Source of the DNA: Actinomycetota bacterium
GTDB lineage: Bacteria > Actinomycetota > Acidimicrobiia > Acidimicrobiales > Iamiaceae
Reading direction: 5' to 3'
Assembly: GCA_017882935.1 (NCBI GenBank)
Contig: JADGOP010000047.1
Coordinates: forward strand, 1 to 10,341
Length of the DNA: 10,341 nt
The notes beneath the pieces are model-generated. The model worked only from the letters and a program-made list of their open reading frames with translations, had not been told where the DNA came from and did not search any database. This document shows, one piece after another, positions 1 through 7,038 of this stretch (the first letter of the stretch is position 1; each line of letters opens with the position of its first letter). The translations under genes were made by a program, and so were the position numbers.

Positions 1-1077
1 GGGCGTGGCATCGATGAGCTCGGCGATGTGGTCGACCGTGGCCGCGTTGCCGAGCACCACCGCTGCTTCGAGCGCGTGGCGGGCGGCCGGGCTGAGGGAC
101 TCGATCCCGTGTGCCAGCGCTCGCACGACCTCGGGGAGGGCGTCGCCGTCGAGGCGCGCGAGCAGCTCGTCGACTCCGGGTGGGTGGCGGCGGTCGATGT
201 CGCTCAGCAGGGCGGACAGGAGGAAGGGGTTGCCGCCGGTGGCGTGGTGGTACTCGGCCGCGACCCGGGCGTCGGAGCTGACGCCCAGGGTCATCGTGAG
301 GAACTCCTCGACGTCGACGAGGGTGAGCGGCTGGAGCGTGAGGCGACGCGCCGACGACTCGTGCAGCAGGCGGTCGAGCGGGGTGAGCGACAGCCGCGCG
401 TGGCGCGGCACCATGCTCATCACGAAGCGGACCGGGTGGATCTCGACCCGGCGCACGAGGTAGTGCAGGAACGCGATCGACGCGGGATCGCACCAGTGGA
501 CGTCGTCGATGGCGATGAGCACCGGCCGCCGCGGCTCGAGCTCGAACAAGGTCGTCTCGAGCGAGCGGAACAGCTCGACCAGGTCACGGTCGGAGGCGGC
601 GGTGGCCTCGGGTTGGCGCATCATCGAGCGGGCGCGCTCGCCGATCGGCGCCTCGGCCTGGATCTGCGCGACGAGCTGCTCGAGGACCCCGAACGTGGAC
701 GAGGTCTCCTGGCGGGCCCCGCGTGCGCGCAGCACGCGCACGTCGGCGCGGCGGGCGTGGTGGCACACGGTGTTGACCAGCGCGGTCTTCCCGAGGCCCG
801 GCGCACCCTCGAGCACCACCGTGGCGGGCGGCACGTCCCAGGGCCCACTGACCAGGACATCGAGGTCGTGCAACACGTCGTCGCGCCCCACCAGCCGCGA
901 GCGGGCGGTGGGGCCACGGCGCCGGTCGATCGACACCGAGAGGTCGGACCGCGCGGCCGGCCCGTTGCCGTTGCCGCGGGTGCCGCCGGTCCCGCGGGCG
1001 GCCGCCCGGTCGGAGGCGCGTCGCAGCGTGCGCCGCGCATCAACGGTTGGAGCTCGCCTGTCTCCTGGGTCCGCCAC
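1..1077 (-). CDS. LuxR-family (LAL-type) ATP-binding transcriptional regulator, partial
   Basis: The N-terminal 359 codons are visible; the gene continues past the left edge, so the expected C-terminal LuxR helix-turn-helix is not seen. After a basic, low-complexity leader of about 70 residues comes a conserved 'LVGRDD' entry to an AAA/STAND-type ATPase domain. The Walker A is GAPGLGKT (about residues 91-98) and the Walker B is VLIAIDDVHW (about 186-195), followed by 'TGGNPFLL', typical of MalT/LAL regulators. Known LAL proteins are large cytosolic transcription activators controlled by ATP and small ligands. The start is undecided. GTG at 1077 has an AAGAGG ribosome site 6 bases upstream and is preferred. 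An in-frame ATG at 1134 would add 19 residues but has no clear ribosome site and sits at the predicted transcription start. It lies downstream of the deacetylase gene on the same strand, so read-through is possible, but a functional link to the polysaccharide genes is only inferred. Confidence 0.8.
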   Translation of the reverse strand, partial: MADPGDRRAPTVDARRTLRRASDRAAARGTGGTRGNGNGPAARSDLSVSIDRRRGPTARSRLVGRDDVLHDLDVLVSGPWDVPPATVVLEGAPGLGKTALVNTVCHHARRADVRVLRARGARQETSSTFGVLEQLVAQIQAEAPIGERARSMMRQPEATAASDRDLVELFRSLETTLFELEPRRPVLIAIDDVHWCDPASIAFLHYLVRRVEIHPVRFVMSMVPRHARLSLTPLDRLLHESSARRLTLQPLTLVDVEEFLTMTLGVSSDARVAAEYHHATGGNPFLLSALLSDIDRRHPPGVDELLARLDGDALPEVVRALAHGIESLSPAARHALEAAVVLGNAATVDHIAELIDATP

Positions 1078-1083
1078 GCCAAA

Positions 1084-1089
1084 CCTCTT
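1084..1089 (-). promoter_or_regulatory. Ribosome binding site of the LAL regulator
   Basis: On the minus strand AAGAGG is followed by a 6-base spacer and the in-frame GTG at 1077. No comparable purine stretch precedes the ATG at 1134, so this site favours the shorter protein. Confidence 0.45.
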
Positions 1090-1137
1090 GTCCGTGCGGG
1101 GACCGCCGTCCGCCCGGTCAGCGTTCCCAGACATCAG

Positions 1138-1166
1138 AGCGTACCGAACGCAGCGTGTGCTGTCAC
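1138..1166 (-). promoter_or_regulatory. Possible housekeeping sigma-factor promoter of the LAL regulator
   Basis: Minus-strand GTGACA (1166-1161, compare TTGACA) and TACGCT (1143-1138, matching TANNNT) are separated by exactly 17 bases, in the gap between the deacetylase stop and the regulator. Transcription would begin near 1131, giving a leader of about 54 bases before the GTG at 1077. The match is from inspection only and could be chance. Confidence 0.3.
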
Positions 1167-1236
1167 TGCGTTGCGTGACGGTCTCGTTCGGGTCGGGTGC
1201 GGGGCCAGCCGGATCGGCATCTCGTGCCCGCTTCCC

Positions 1237-3432
1237 TCACCCCCACGGCCAGGGCCACGAGGCGGGCCACCAGGGTGGCCGCGGGTAGCGAGGTCGGGAG
1301 GGGAGGGTGGTGGTCGTGGTCGTGGTCGTGGTGCTCGTGCTCGTGCTCGTGGTGGACGTGGACGTGGACGTGCTCGTCGACGTCGTGGCGGGCACGGGTG
1401 TGGGGTAGCCGGTGCCCGGGGGCAGCGACAGCGTGAGCGACCCGGCCGACAGCGCGCTCCACGCCGAGCGCTCACCGCCGTAGGCCGAGCCGAAGGCGGC
1501 CCCGCTGCCGACCACGGTGGTCCCGGTCGGCACGGTGAGGGGGAAGCGGGTGCCGGCTGCTCCCTGGATGTGCACCAGCCCGTCCTGCACGTAGCCGCTC
1601 ACGCTCTGCCCGCTGCCCGGGGTGGTGGCCCACGCCGTCGACCACGCGTGCTGGTCGACGAGCACCTGGCCCGCCTGGGCGAGGGTGGTGCTGACGATCG
1701 GAGCGGTGGACGCCAGCTCGCCGCGGTAGGTGGACAGGATCGAGTCGAGCACCGGCAGGATGATCCGCTGGTTGGTGAGGTTGCTGGCGTGGATCATCGT
1801 CGGCCGGGGGTCGTTGGCCAGGACGTGACCCATGGTGAGCGAGGTCTCGAGCGGCACGATGTAGCCGGCGAAGCCCGTGGCCGGGTCGAGCGGTGCGATG
1901 CACGTGGTGGTGTCGGGGTGCGCCTCGCAGTAGCCGCTGCCGCCGTTGGCCGCCGAGGTGTAGAGCCAGTTGTACTCCGACACCTCCTGGGCCTGTGAGT
2001 CGGCGTTGTAGAAGATGTTGATCGGGTAGCGCGGCACGGTCAGCGCACTCCCTGCCGCCCGCGGGGTGATCTCGCCGCGGGAGATGTCGGCGGCGGTCCA
2101 CCGGATGCCCTCGGCGGTGAGCCCGGCGACGAACGCGGGGTTGTCGGCGGGCTGCGTGACGGGGATCTGGAGCCCCGAGTAGTCGCCCGACACCAGCTCC
2201 GAGGGGTCGAACGGCAGACCGTGGGTCCAGGCCCAGTTGATGTTCTGGCGGATCTCGCTCCGCACGGTGCTCTCGGGCACCCAGACGTCGTTCCCGGTCG
2301 TGTCCGTCTGGCACGTCCAGGGGACGACCGTGACGTTCTGCTGGCAGCCGAGGAACTCGTGGTCCCAGGTGTGGTTCACCCACCAGAACTGGTTCCTGGC
2401 CGAGAGGAACGCTTGGGTGAGGGGATCGGAGTCGGAGGCCAGGCCGGCGTTGAACACCATCTGGAGGCGGAACCCGTGCGCGTTCTGCCAGGCGACGAGG
2501 GCGCTCACGTCGGCGGGGGCCATGCGATCGGCGACCTCGGGGTAGATGCTGTTGCCCAGCGCGTCGCGGGGGCAGTCCTCGCCGGGGGTGCAGTGGTGGA
2601 CGCTGTCCCACATGGCGTCGCTGTTGAAGATGTCGTCGACCTGCACCGTGAGGTAGTTGCGCTGATAGCCGAGGTGCACGCCGCGGGTCGCCCAGGTGAT
2701 GATGCCGTGCGCCAGCTCCTGGAACTGCGGCAGCACCGCGTTGAACGCCGCGGTGATCACGAGCTGGTCGATGCCACCCGCCTGGTACTCGCCGACGATG
2801 GAGCCCGTGCCCGCAGTCGCCGGGATGGGCGCGGTGACCAGCGGCGTGAACGTGGCGCCGGCGGGCATGGTGGCGGGCGTGAGGGGCGGCGCCACGTAGG
2901 CGTAGCTCCCCGTCGTGAACGGCACCGGGCCGTTCAGGTAGGCCCAGCCGCCGGAGCGCCCCGCCGCCGTGACGGTGGCGGTGGTGCCGCCGAGGTCCCC
3001 CGTGAACCCGGCGTCGGCTGCGTACTGCAGGCCCACGTTCGGGTTGGCGAAGGTGTAGGCGTCGACCTGACGGATGCCGAAGGCGATCTCGTACTGATGG
3101 ACGGCCGTCAATTCAGCAGCCGTCAATGACCCGCCGACCTCGTTTGGCAGCACCACACTTTCGTAGAATGCCTCGTTGCCATTGGCAAGGAATGCGGGCG
3201 TGATCGTGGGGCGTGTCGGGCTCGTGAGCGGCACCGACGTGTAGGGCACGCCTTCGCGCGTGAGCTCGGTGGTGAGCGCCGCCACCGTGGGGCCCCCGTC
3301 GTCGACCACGAGGACTCGTAGATCGACTCGGGGGCCCCCAGCCGGGGGTGGGGACACCGGCTGGCACGCAGCCATCGTGGCGACGAGCGCGGCGACGACG
3401 ATTGTTGTGAGGACAGGGGATCTCGAACGCAA
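1237..3432 (-). CDS. Agd3-like (CE18-type) secreted polysaccharide deacetylase lipoprotein
   Basis: A 731-residue protein predicted to remove N-acetyl groups from an extracellular amino-sugar polymer. The TTG start at 3432 gives a short basic N-region, a hydrophobic core and a lipobox-like TMAAC with Cys23, implying a surface lipoprotein. An open frame back to 3636 exists but would bury the signal peptide. Next come an alpha/beta region starting 'LRVLVVDDGG' and containing 'YEIAFGIRQVD', then a beta-rich part. The deacetylase core has QVDD (Asp266-Asp267) and NHTWDH with His354/His358, matching the metal-binding Asp and HxxxH of NodB-fold (CE4/CE18) deacetylases. His548 in 'MIHASN' is a candidate catalytic His. 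A C-terminal beta-like domain ('FGSAYGGERSAW') precedes a 27-residue Ser/Thr linker and a Trp/Pro tail. Domain order and motifs recall fungal Agd3 (about 800 residues), recognised from memory and not by a search. It is transcribed divergently from the glycosyltransferase operon. A generic NodB-fold hydrolase is the alternative. Confidence 0.68.
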   Translation of the reverse strand: MRSRSPVLTTIVVAALVATMAACQPVSPPPAGGPRVDLRVLVVDDGGPTVAALTTELTREGVPYTSVPLTSPTRPTITPAFLANGNEAFYESVVLPNEVGGSLTAAELTAVHQYEIAFGIRQVDAYTFANPNVGLQYAADAGFTGDLGGTTATVTAAGRSGGWAYLNGPVPFTTGSYAYVAPPLTPATMPAGATFTPLVTAPIPATAGTGSIVGEYQAGGIDQLVITAAFNAVLPQFQELAHGIITWATRGVHLGYQRNYLTVQVDDIFNSDAMWDSVHHCTPGEDCPRDALGNSIYPEVADRMAPADVSALVAWQNAHGFRLQMVFNAGLASDSDPLTQAFLSARNQFWWVNHTWDHEFLGCQQNVTVVPWTCQTDTTGNDVWVPESTVRSEIRQNINWAWTHGLPFDPSELVSGDYSGLQIPVTQPADNPAFVAGLTAEGIRWTAADISRGEITPRAAGSALTVPRYPINIFYNADSQAQEVSEYNWLYTSAANGGSGYCEAHPDTTTCIAPLDPATGFAGYIVPLETSLTMGHVLANDPRPTMIHASNLTNQRIILPVLDSILSTYRGELASTAPIVSTTLAQAGQVLVDQHAWSTAWATTPGSGQSVSGYVQDGLVHIQGAAGTRFPLTVPTGTTVVGSGAAFGSAYGGERSAWSALSAGSLTLSLPPGTGYPTPVPATTSTSTSTSTSTTSTSTSTTTTTTTTTLPSRPRYPRPPWWPASWPWPWG
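1306..1386 (-). repeat. Ser/Thr-coding hexanucleotide repeat tract
   Basis: Inside the deacetylase gene, 27 consecutive Ser/Thr codons (residues 683-709) form three uniform blocks on the minus strand: ACGTCC about three times, ACGAGC three times and ACGACC three times, flanked by imperfect copies. It encodes an extended, probably exposed linker. The distinct codon choice in each block suggests local slippage-type expansion. Confidence 0.85.
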
Positions 3433-3438
3433 CCTGGT

Positions 3439-3445
3439 CCACCTC
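3439..3445 (-). promoter_or_regulatory. Ribosome binding site fixing the TTG start of the deacetylase
   Basis: Minus-strand GAGGTGG lies 6 bases before the TTG at 3432. This pairing places the start immediately before a well-formed lipoprotein signal peptide, and so decides against the upstream in-frame starts at 3507 and 3636. Confidence 0.65.
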
Positions 3446-3617
3446 GATCTGGGGTGACCGGGCAGGTCCCCGGTCCGCCGTTGTGCTGGTGGGAACGTAC
3501 GGCCCATCCGGCCTGCGCTGTACCCCGGAATTCGGTGACGTCGACCCCGACGATTGGCCACGCCGACCCCCAGCGCCCTGGACGGCCCGCCGCGGCGCGC
3601 CCGGCCCACGGCACGGT

Positions 3618-3645
3618 GGGGCAAGGGTCCGGGCACCGGCGGGGG
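3618..3645 (+). other. Canonical G-quadruplex motif
   Basis: Four G-runs of 4, 3, 3 and 5 bases are separated by loops caa, tcc and caccggc (3, 3 and 7 bases), satisfying the usual G3+N1-7 pattern on the plus strand. It sits upstream of both divergent genes. Such motifs are common by chance at this GC content, so a function is not implied. Confidence 0.5.
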
Positions 3646-3833
3646 CCGCCGCCGCGACCGGGGGGCGCGGCGCGGGCGTCGCCCCGCTGCGGGATCCGGG
3701 GTCGATCTTTCGGGGTGCGCGCGTCGGATCGTCAGGGTGGTGTACCGGAATGTGGGAGCAACTATGGGGTGCTTTTGGGGATGCCGTGTGCCCCGACTAC
3801 CCGTACATTTCAGCTCAACGGGTCGCAGTGTTC

Positions 3834-3857
3834 CGAAGCGGGTACATGCGGGCTTCG
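3834..3857. repeat. Inverted repeat in the control region
   Basis: CGAAGC and GCTTCG are perfect 6-base complements around a 12-base centre that includes GTACAT. It lies about 130 bases before the glycosyltransferase start. It could be a regulator site or a leader hairpin. It has no T-run, so it is not a terminator. Confidence 0.35.
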
Positions 3858-3984
3858 CGACTCAGGGCATTTACTACTCGCATCGGGCGGTACGAGGACA
3901 TGAGACGGGCACAGGCGGAGGATCGACGCAAGTCACCGACCCCAGCGCCGTCTCCGCGCCCGGGCGCCGGGAGCTGATCGACCG

Positions 3985-5553
3985 ATGCGCGTCGCCCTCC
4001 TCACCGAAGGCACCTACCCGTTCCACCAGGGTGGGGTGAGCGTCTGGTGCGACCAGCTCGTGCGCGGGTTGTCGCGCCACCGGTTCGACGTCCACGGCCT
4101 CTGCGCGACGGGTGCCGAGCAGGTCGTGTGGAACCTCCCCCGCAACGTCGACCGCGTCACGCGCCTCGCGCTCTGGGGGCCCGCCGAGCTGCGGCGCCCC
4201 ACCCGGGCGACCGCCCGCTCGTTCGCGCCGCTGCTCGACCGCCTGCTCACCGCGCTCGGGCCCGCAGGCGACGTCACCACGCTCACCGAGTCGCTGCGCG
4301 AGCTGCGCGAGGTCGCCCGGGCCGGTGTGCTGCGCGCCGCGCTGCTCGGCGACGCCTCGGTCGACGCGGTGCTCGCCTTCCTGCAGGCGAACTGGTCGGC
4401 GGGGCGCCCCGGCAGCGACGCCGAGGCCGGGCCGGGCCCGACGGTGGCCGACGCGGTCGGCGGCCTGCACCTCCTCGAGCACGCCCTCCGGCCACTCGCC
4501 GCCGACGCCCCGGCGGCCGACGTCTGCCAGACCGCGGCGAACGGGCTCAGCGTGCTGCTCGCGCTCCTGGCCAAGTGGGACGACGACACGCCCTACGTCC
4601 TCACCGAGCACGGCCTGTACCTGCGTGAGTGGTTCCTGGCCCAGTCGCCGAGCTCCCTGCCCCACGGCTCACGGGTGCTGCTGCTCGCCTTCTACCGCCG
4701 CCTCATCGAGGTGGGCTACGCCCACGCCGGCATCGTCGCTCCCGCGAGCGAGTACAACCGCCGCTGGCAGGTGCGCAGCGGCAGCGACCCGGCACGCACG
4801 ACGGTGGTGCGCAACGGCATCGCCGTCGACGACTTCCCCACCGCCGAGGTGGAGCCCGAAGAGCCGACGCTGGTCTTCGTGGGCCGGATCAACCCCCTCA
4901 AGGACCCCAAGACCCTGCTGCGGGCGTTCGCCCTGGTGCGCGACGAGGTGCCCGGTGCCCGGCTGCGCATCTACGGCGCCACGCCCGAGGGGGACGAGGG
5001 CTACCACGCCGAGTGCGTGGCCCTGGCGGCCGAGCTGGGGCTCGGCGGGAGCGCGGTGTTCGAGGGGCGGGTCGAGTCGGTCGTCGACGCGTACCACTCG
5101 GGTCACGTGGTGGTCCTCAGCAGCATCTCCGAGGGGTTCCCCTACGCGGTGATCGAGGCGATGGCGTGTGGGCGGCCTACCGTGGCGACCGACGTCGGCG
5201 GTGTGAGCGAGGCCGTGGTCGACCCGGGGCTGCTGGTCGCCCCGCGCGACCACGTGGCCATGGCCGAGGTCTGCGTGAAGCTGCTGCGCAACCCCGCCGT
5301 CCGTCGGCGGCTCGGCGTGCTCAGCCGCGAGCGGGCGCTCGAGCACTTCACCCTCGAGCGCTGCCTCGCCGGCTACCGCGACTTCTACGCCACCCTCACG
5401 TCGCCGCCCCCCGCACCGGAGCTCCCGAGGCGCCCGAGGCGCACGTCGGAGCCGCGGGTCGGTGGGCGGTTGCCCCAACGTCGGCGTCGCGAGCTGGCCT
5501 CGGTGGGCCACCACGCGGCGTCCCGGTCGCTCCTCGCCGAGGTGTTGTCGTGA
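3985..5553 (+). CDS. PelF-like GT4-family glycosyltransferase
   Basis: A 522-residue cytosolic glycosyltransferase of GT-B fold, the likely polymerising enzyme of this locus, using a nucleotide-sugar donor. The N-terminus 'LLTEGTYPFHQGGVSVW' and the internal 'LTEHGLYLREWF' (Thr207 onward) are hallmarks of PelF, the soluble GT of Pel polysaccharide synthesis. PelF is about 500 residues, so length also fits. The donor-binding half begins with FVGRINPLKD (298-307; Arg301 and Lys306 are the usual phosphate-contact positions). It carries the EX7E motif Glu383-Glu391 in 'EGFPYAVIEAMACGRP', followed by 'VATDVGGVSEAV'. Between these halves lies a helical, Leu/Ala-rich insert (about 70-200), as in PelF N-terminal domains. 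The C-terminus is an Arg-rich tail. The ATG is preceded by GGGAG at a longish 11 bases. Its stop overlaps the next gene's GTG by four bases. Family assignment is strong; the sugar used is unknown. Confidence 0.85.
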   Translation: MRVALLTEGTYPFHQGGVSVWCDQLVRGLSRHRFDVHGLCATGAEQVVWNLPRNVDRVTRLALWGPAELRRPTRATARSFAPLLDRLLTALGPAGDVTTLTESLRELREVARAGVLRAALLGDASVDAVLAFLQANWSAGRPGSDAEAGPGPTVADAVGGLHLLEHALRPLAADAPAADVCQTAANGLSVLLALLAKWDDDTPYVLTEHGLYLREWFLAQSPSSLPHGSRVLLLAFYRRLIEVGYAHAGIVAPASEYNRRWQVRSGSDPARTTVVRNGIAVDDFPTAEVEPEEPTLVFVGRINPLKDPKTLLRAFALVRDEVPGARLRIYGATPEGDEGYHAECVALAAELGLGGSAVFEGRVESVVDAYHSGHVVVLSSISEGFPYAVIEAMACGRPTVATDVGGVSEAVVDPGLLVAPRDHVAMAEVCVKLLRNPAVRRRLGVLSRERALEHFTLERCLAGYRDFYATLTSPPPAPELPRRPRRTSEPRVGGRLPQRRRRELASVGHHAASRSLLAEVLS

Positions 5554-7004
5554 TCGAGCCTGTCGCGACTCACCTCGACGAGGAGCAGGGTCGCTTCGAC
5601 GCGGAGCTCGGGGCTCTCCTCGCCGAGTTCCGCGTCGAGGCATCCCAGCCCTCGGCGTCCACCGTCGACCTCGAGGCGGTGGTGTCGTCCGCGCTCGATC
5701 CGCTCGAGATCGCTGCGTCGCTCGAGGCAGTCGGCGCCGGCGGTTGGGCCGTGGCGGGGCGGTTCGACCGCGCCGACGTCTTCGGCCTGGCGTCGCTGCT
5801 CCACGAGCGGGTCACCTTCGTCCCCGGCCGCGCCAGGTCCGACGACCACCTGGCGCGCCCGGGTTCGACGGTCGACCTGCTCCGCGGCGCGATCTTTGCC
5901 GTGCCCGGGATCGTGTTCACCGCAGCGCTCCGGGCGGGCGGGCTCCACCTCGCGTGGTGGTGCCTGCCCCTCGCGCTCACGATCGGCTGGTCGGCCGGCC
6001 AGGTCGTGGCATCGCTCTCCTCCGCGCTGCGGGGTCGGGCCGATGCCTCCGGCGAGCGGTCGGCCCTGGCGACCGCGCTGGTGGTGACCGGCCTGGTGGC
6101 CGCCACGGTCACGTCGCTCGTGGCGGTGGCCACCGGGGCCTCGTCGTCGACCGTGGCCGTCGCGACCGGCTTCTCGCTGTTCATGGCCGCCAGCGCGGTG
6201 CTCGTCGCGTTCGGTCGGGAGCGTCTCCTGGCGCTGGCCCTGGTGCCGGGCACGCTCGGGCTGGTCGGCGCCATCGCCGCAGGACCGGGTGGCGTCCCCA
6301 CGTGGGCGGCGCTGGCGGCTCAGGGTCTGACCGTGGTGGTCACGGTGGCCTTCGCCGTCCACGAGTGCGGTGGGCGCCGCACGCCACCCACCCTCTGCCG
6401 TGCCGACCGCCCTCCGCTGGTGCGGGCCGCCGTGCACGGCGCGTGCTGCGGTCTCACCGTGTCGGTCGTGGTGGCACTGGCGGTCCGCGGTGGCCCGACC
6501 GTGCGCACGAGCGTGGCGGCGTGGCCGCTGCTGCTGAGCCTCGGGGTGATGGAGTGGCAGGTCCGCTCCTTCAAGTGGTCGGTGCAGCGGGCCGGTCGCG
6601 CGGCCGGCGAGGTCGAGCAGTTCCGGCGGGCGGCGTGGCGAGCGTTCCTCCGGTCGCTCGGGCTCTTCGTGGTGGTGCTCGGTGCGCTGTCGGTGGCCGC
6701 CGCGTCGGCGATCGCCGCCGGTCACCGGGCGGTGCCGGTCGACCCCCTCGTCGTGCAGGCCATCCTCGGCGTCGCCTTCTTCGCCGACCTCGCCGTGGTG
6801 GCGTGCTCGGGGCTGCGCGACGCCGTCGCGTGCTGGGTCGCCGTCGTCGCGGCCGGTGCGACGGCGGCCGGCGTCGCCCTCTTGGCCGGCGTCGACATGA
6901 GCCCCTCGCTCGCCGGGCACGGCGCGCTCGTCGCGTCCGTCGCCCTCCTGCTCGCCCTCGGCGCCACCGCGCACCGCGTGGTCCGGACGGCGGCCTTCTC
7001 ATGA
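5550..7004 (+). CDS. 12-TM membrane protein, candidate polysaccharide exporter with soluble N-terminal domain
   Basis: A 484-residue protein starting at a GTG that overlaps the glycosyltransferase stop (GTGA), with GAGGTG 5 bases upstream, so translation is probably coupled. Residues 1-110 are soluble and acidic and include an amphipathic stretch 'DPLEIAASLEA...DVFGLASLLHERV' (about 50-88) that I do not recognise as a named domain. I count twelve hydrophobic segments by eye, near 112-130, 133-156, 172-195, 200-222, 226-245, 251-270, 290-312, 321-338, 365-390, 399-420, 424-447 and 454-474. An amphipathic basic loop (340-364) lies between segments 8 and 9. Twelve segments match the topology of PelG and other MOP-type flippases, and PelG works beside PelF. 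However, the N-terminus lacks the PelG signature I would expect. The export role is inferred from topology and position; the segment count could be off by one or two. Confidence 0.6.
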   Translation: MIEPVATHLDEEQGRFDAELGALLAEFRVEASQPSASTVDLEAVVSSALDPLEIAASLEAVGAGGWAVAGRFDRADVFGLASLLHERVTFVPGRARSDDHLARPGSTVDLLRGAIFAVPGIVFTAALRAGGLHLAWWCLPLALTIGWSAGQVVASLSSALRGRADASGERSALATALVVTGLVAATVTSLVAVATGASSSTVAVATGFSLFMAASAVLVAFGRERLLALALVPGTLGLVGAIAAGPGGVPTWAALAAQGLTVVVTVAFAVHECGGRRTPPTLCRADRPPLVRAAVHGACCGLTVSVVVALAVRGGPTVRTSVAAWPLLLSLGVMEWQVRSFKWSVQRAGRAAGEVEQFRRAAWRAFLRSLGLFVVVLGALSVAAASAIAAGHRAVPVDPLVVQAILGVAFFADLAVVACSGLRDAVACWVAVVAAGATAAGVALLAGVDMSPSLAGHGALVASVALLLALGATAHRVVRTAAFS

Positions 7005-7038
7005 CCTCCTGCCCCTCTCCCGAAGGACGATCCCACCC

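Larger units (their letters stand above)
3433..3984. other. Divergent intergenic region between deacetylase and glycosyltransferase
   Basis: These 552 bases hold no convincing gene. Open frames on the plus strand (for example 3483-3977 and 3554-4039) are Arg/Pro/Gly-rich and look like high-GC noise. The left half is very G-rich on the plus strand and contains a canonical G-quadruplex pattern. From about 3720 to 3900 the sequence is visibly less GC-rich than its surroundings, as expected of a control region. There I see TACATT (3804-3809) as the best TANNNT box for the plus operon, without a good -35, an inverted repeat at 3834-3857, and four GTAC copies. Both transcripts must start in or near this region, but neither promoter can be fixed from the sequence. 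Confidence 0.6.

Noticed and set aside
1208..1218. Hairpin GCCG-gat-CGGC as terminator after the deacetylase gene
   Set aside because: The stem is only four base pairs and no T-run follows on the minus strand.
1306..1386. CRISPR-like or satellite array
   Set aside because: The repeats are contiguous hexamers in frame with the deacetylase C-terminus, with no spacers.
28..1998. 656-residue plus-strand open frame across the regulator and deacetylase
   Set aside because: It is the antisense shadow of two genes with clear motifs; its translation is Arg/Gly/Val/His-rich without any domain, as expected of high-GC antisense frames.
3880..3984. Possible c-di-GMP or other riboswitch before the glycosyltransferase
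   Set aside because: I looked for GEMM-like and ydaO-like conserved core sequences and saw none; only the inverted repeat at 3834-3857 remains.
3483..4039. Plus-strand open frames in the divergent intergenic region
   Set aside because: They are Arg/Pro/Gly-rich, overlap each other in three frames, have no recognisable motif, and one runs into the glycosyltransferase gene.
4629..5549. Longer open frame extending the 12-TM protein upstream to 4629
   Set aside because: This stretch lies antiphase within the glycosyltransferase gene and is Arg/Gly-rich; GTG 5550 has a ribosome site and the usual four-base overlap.
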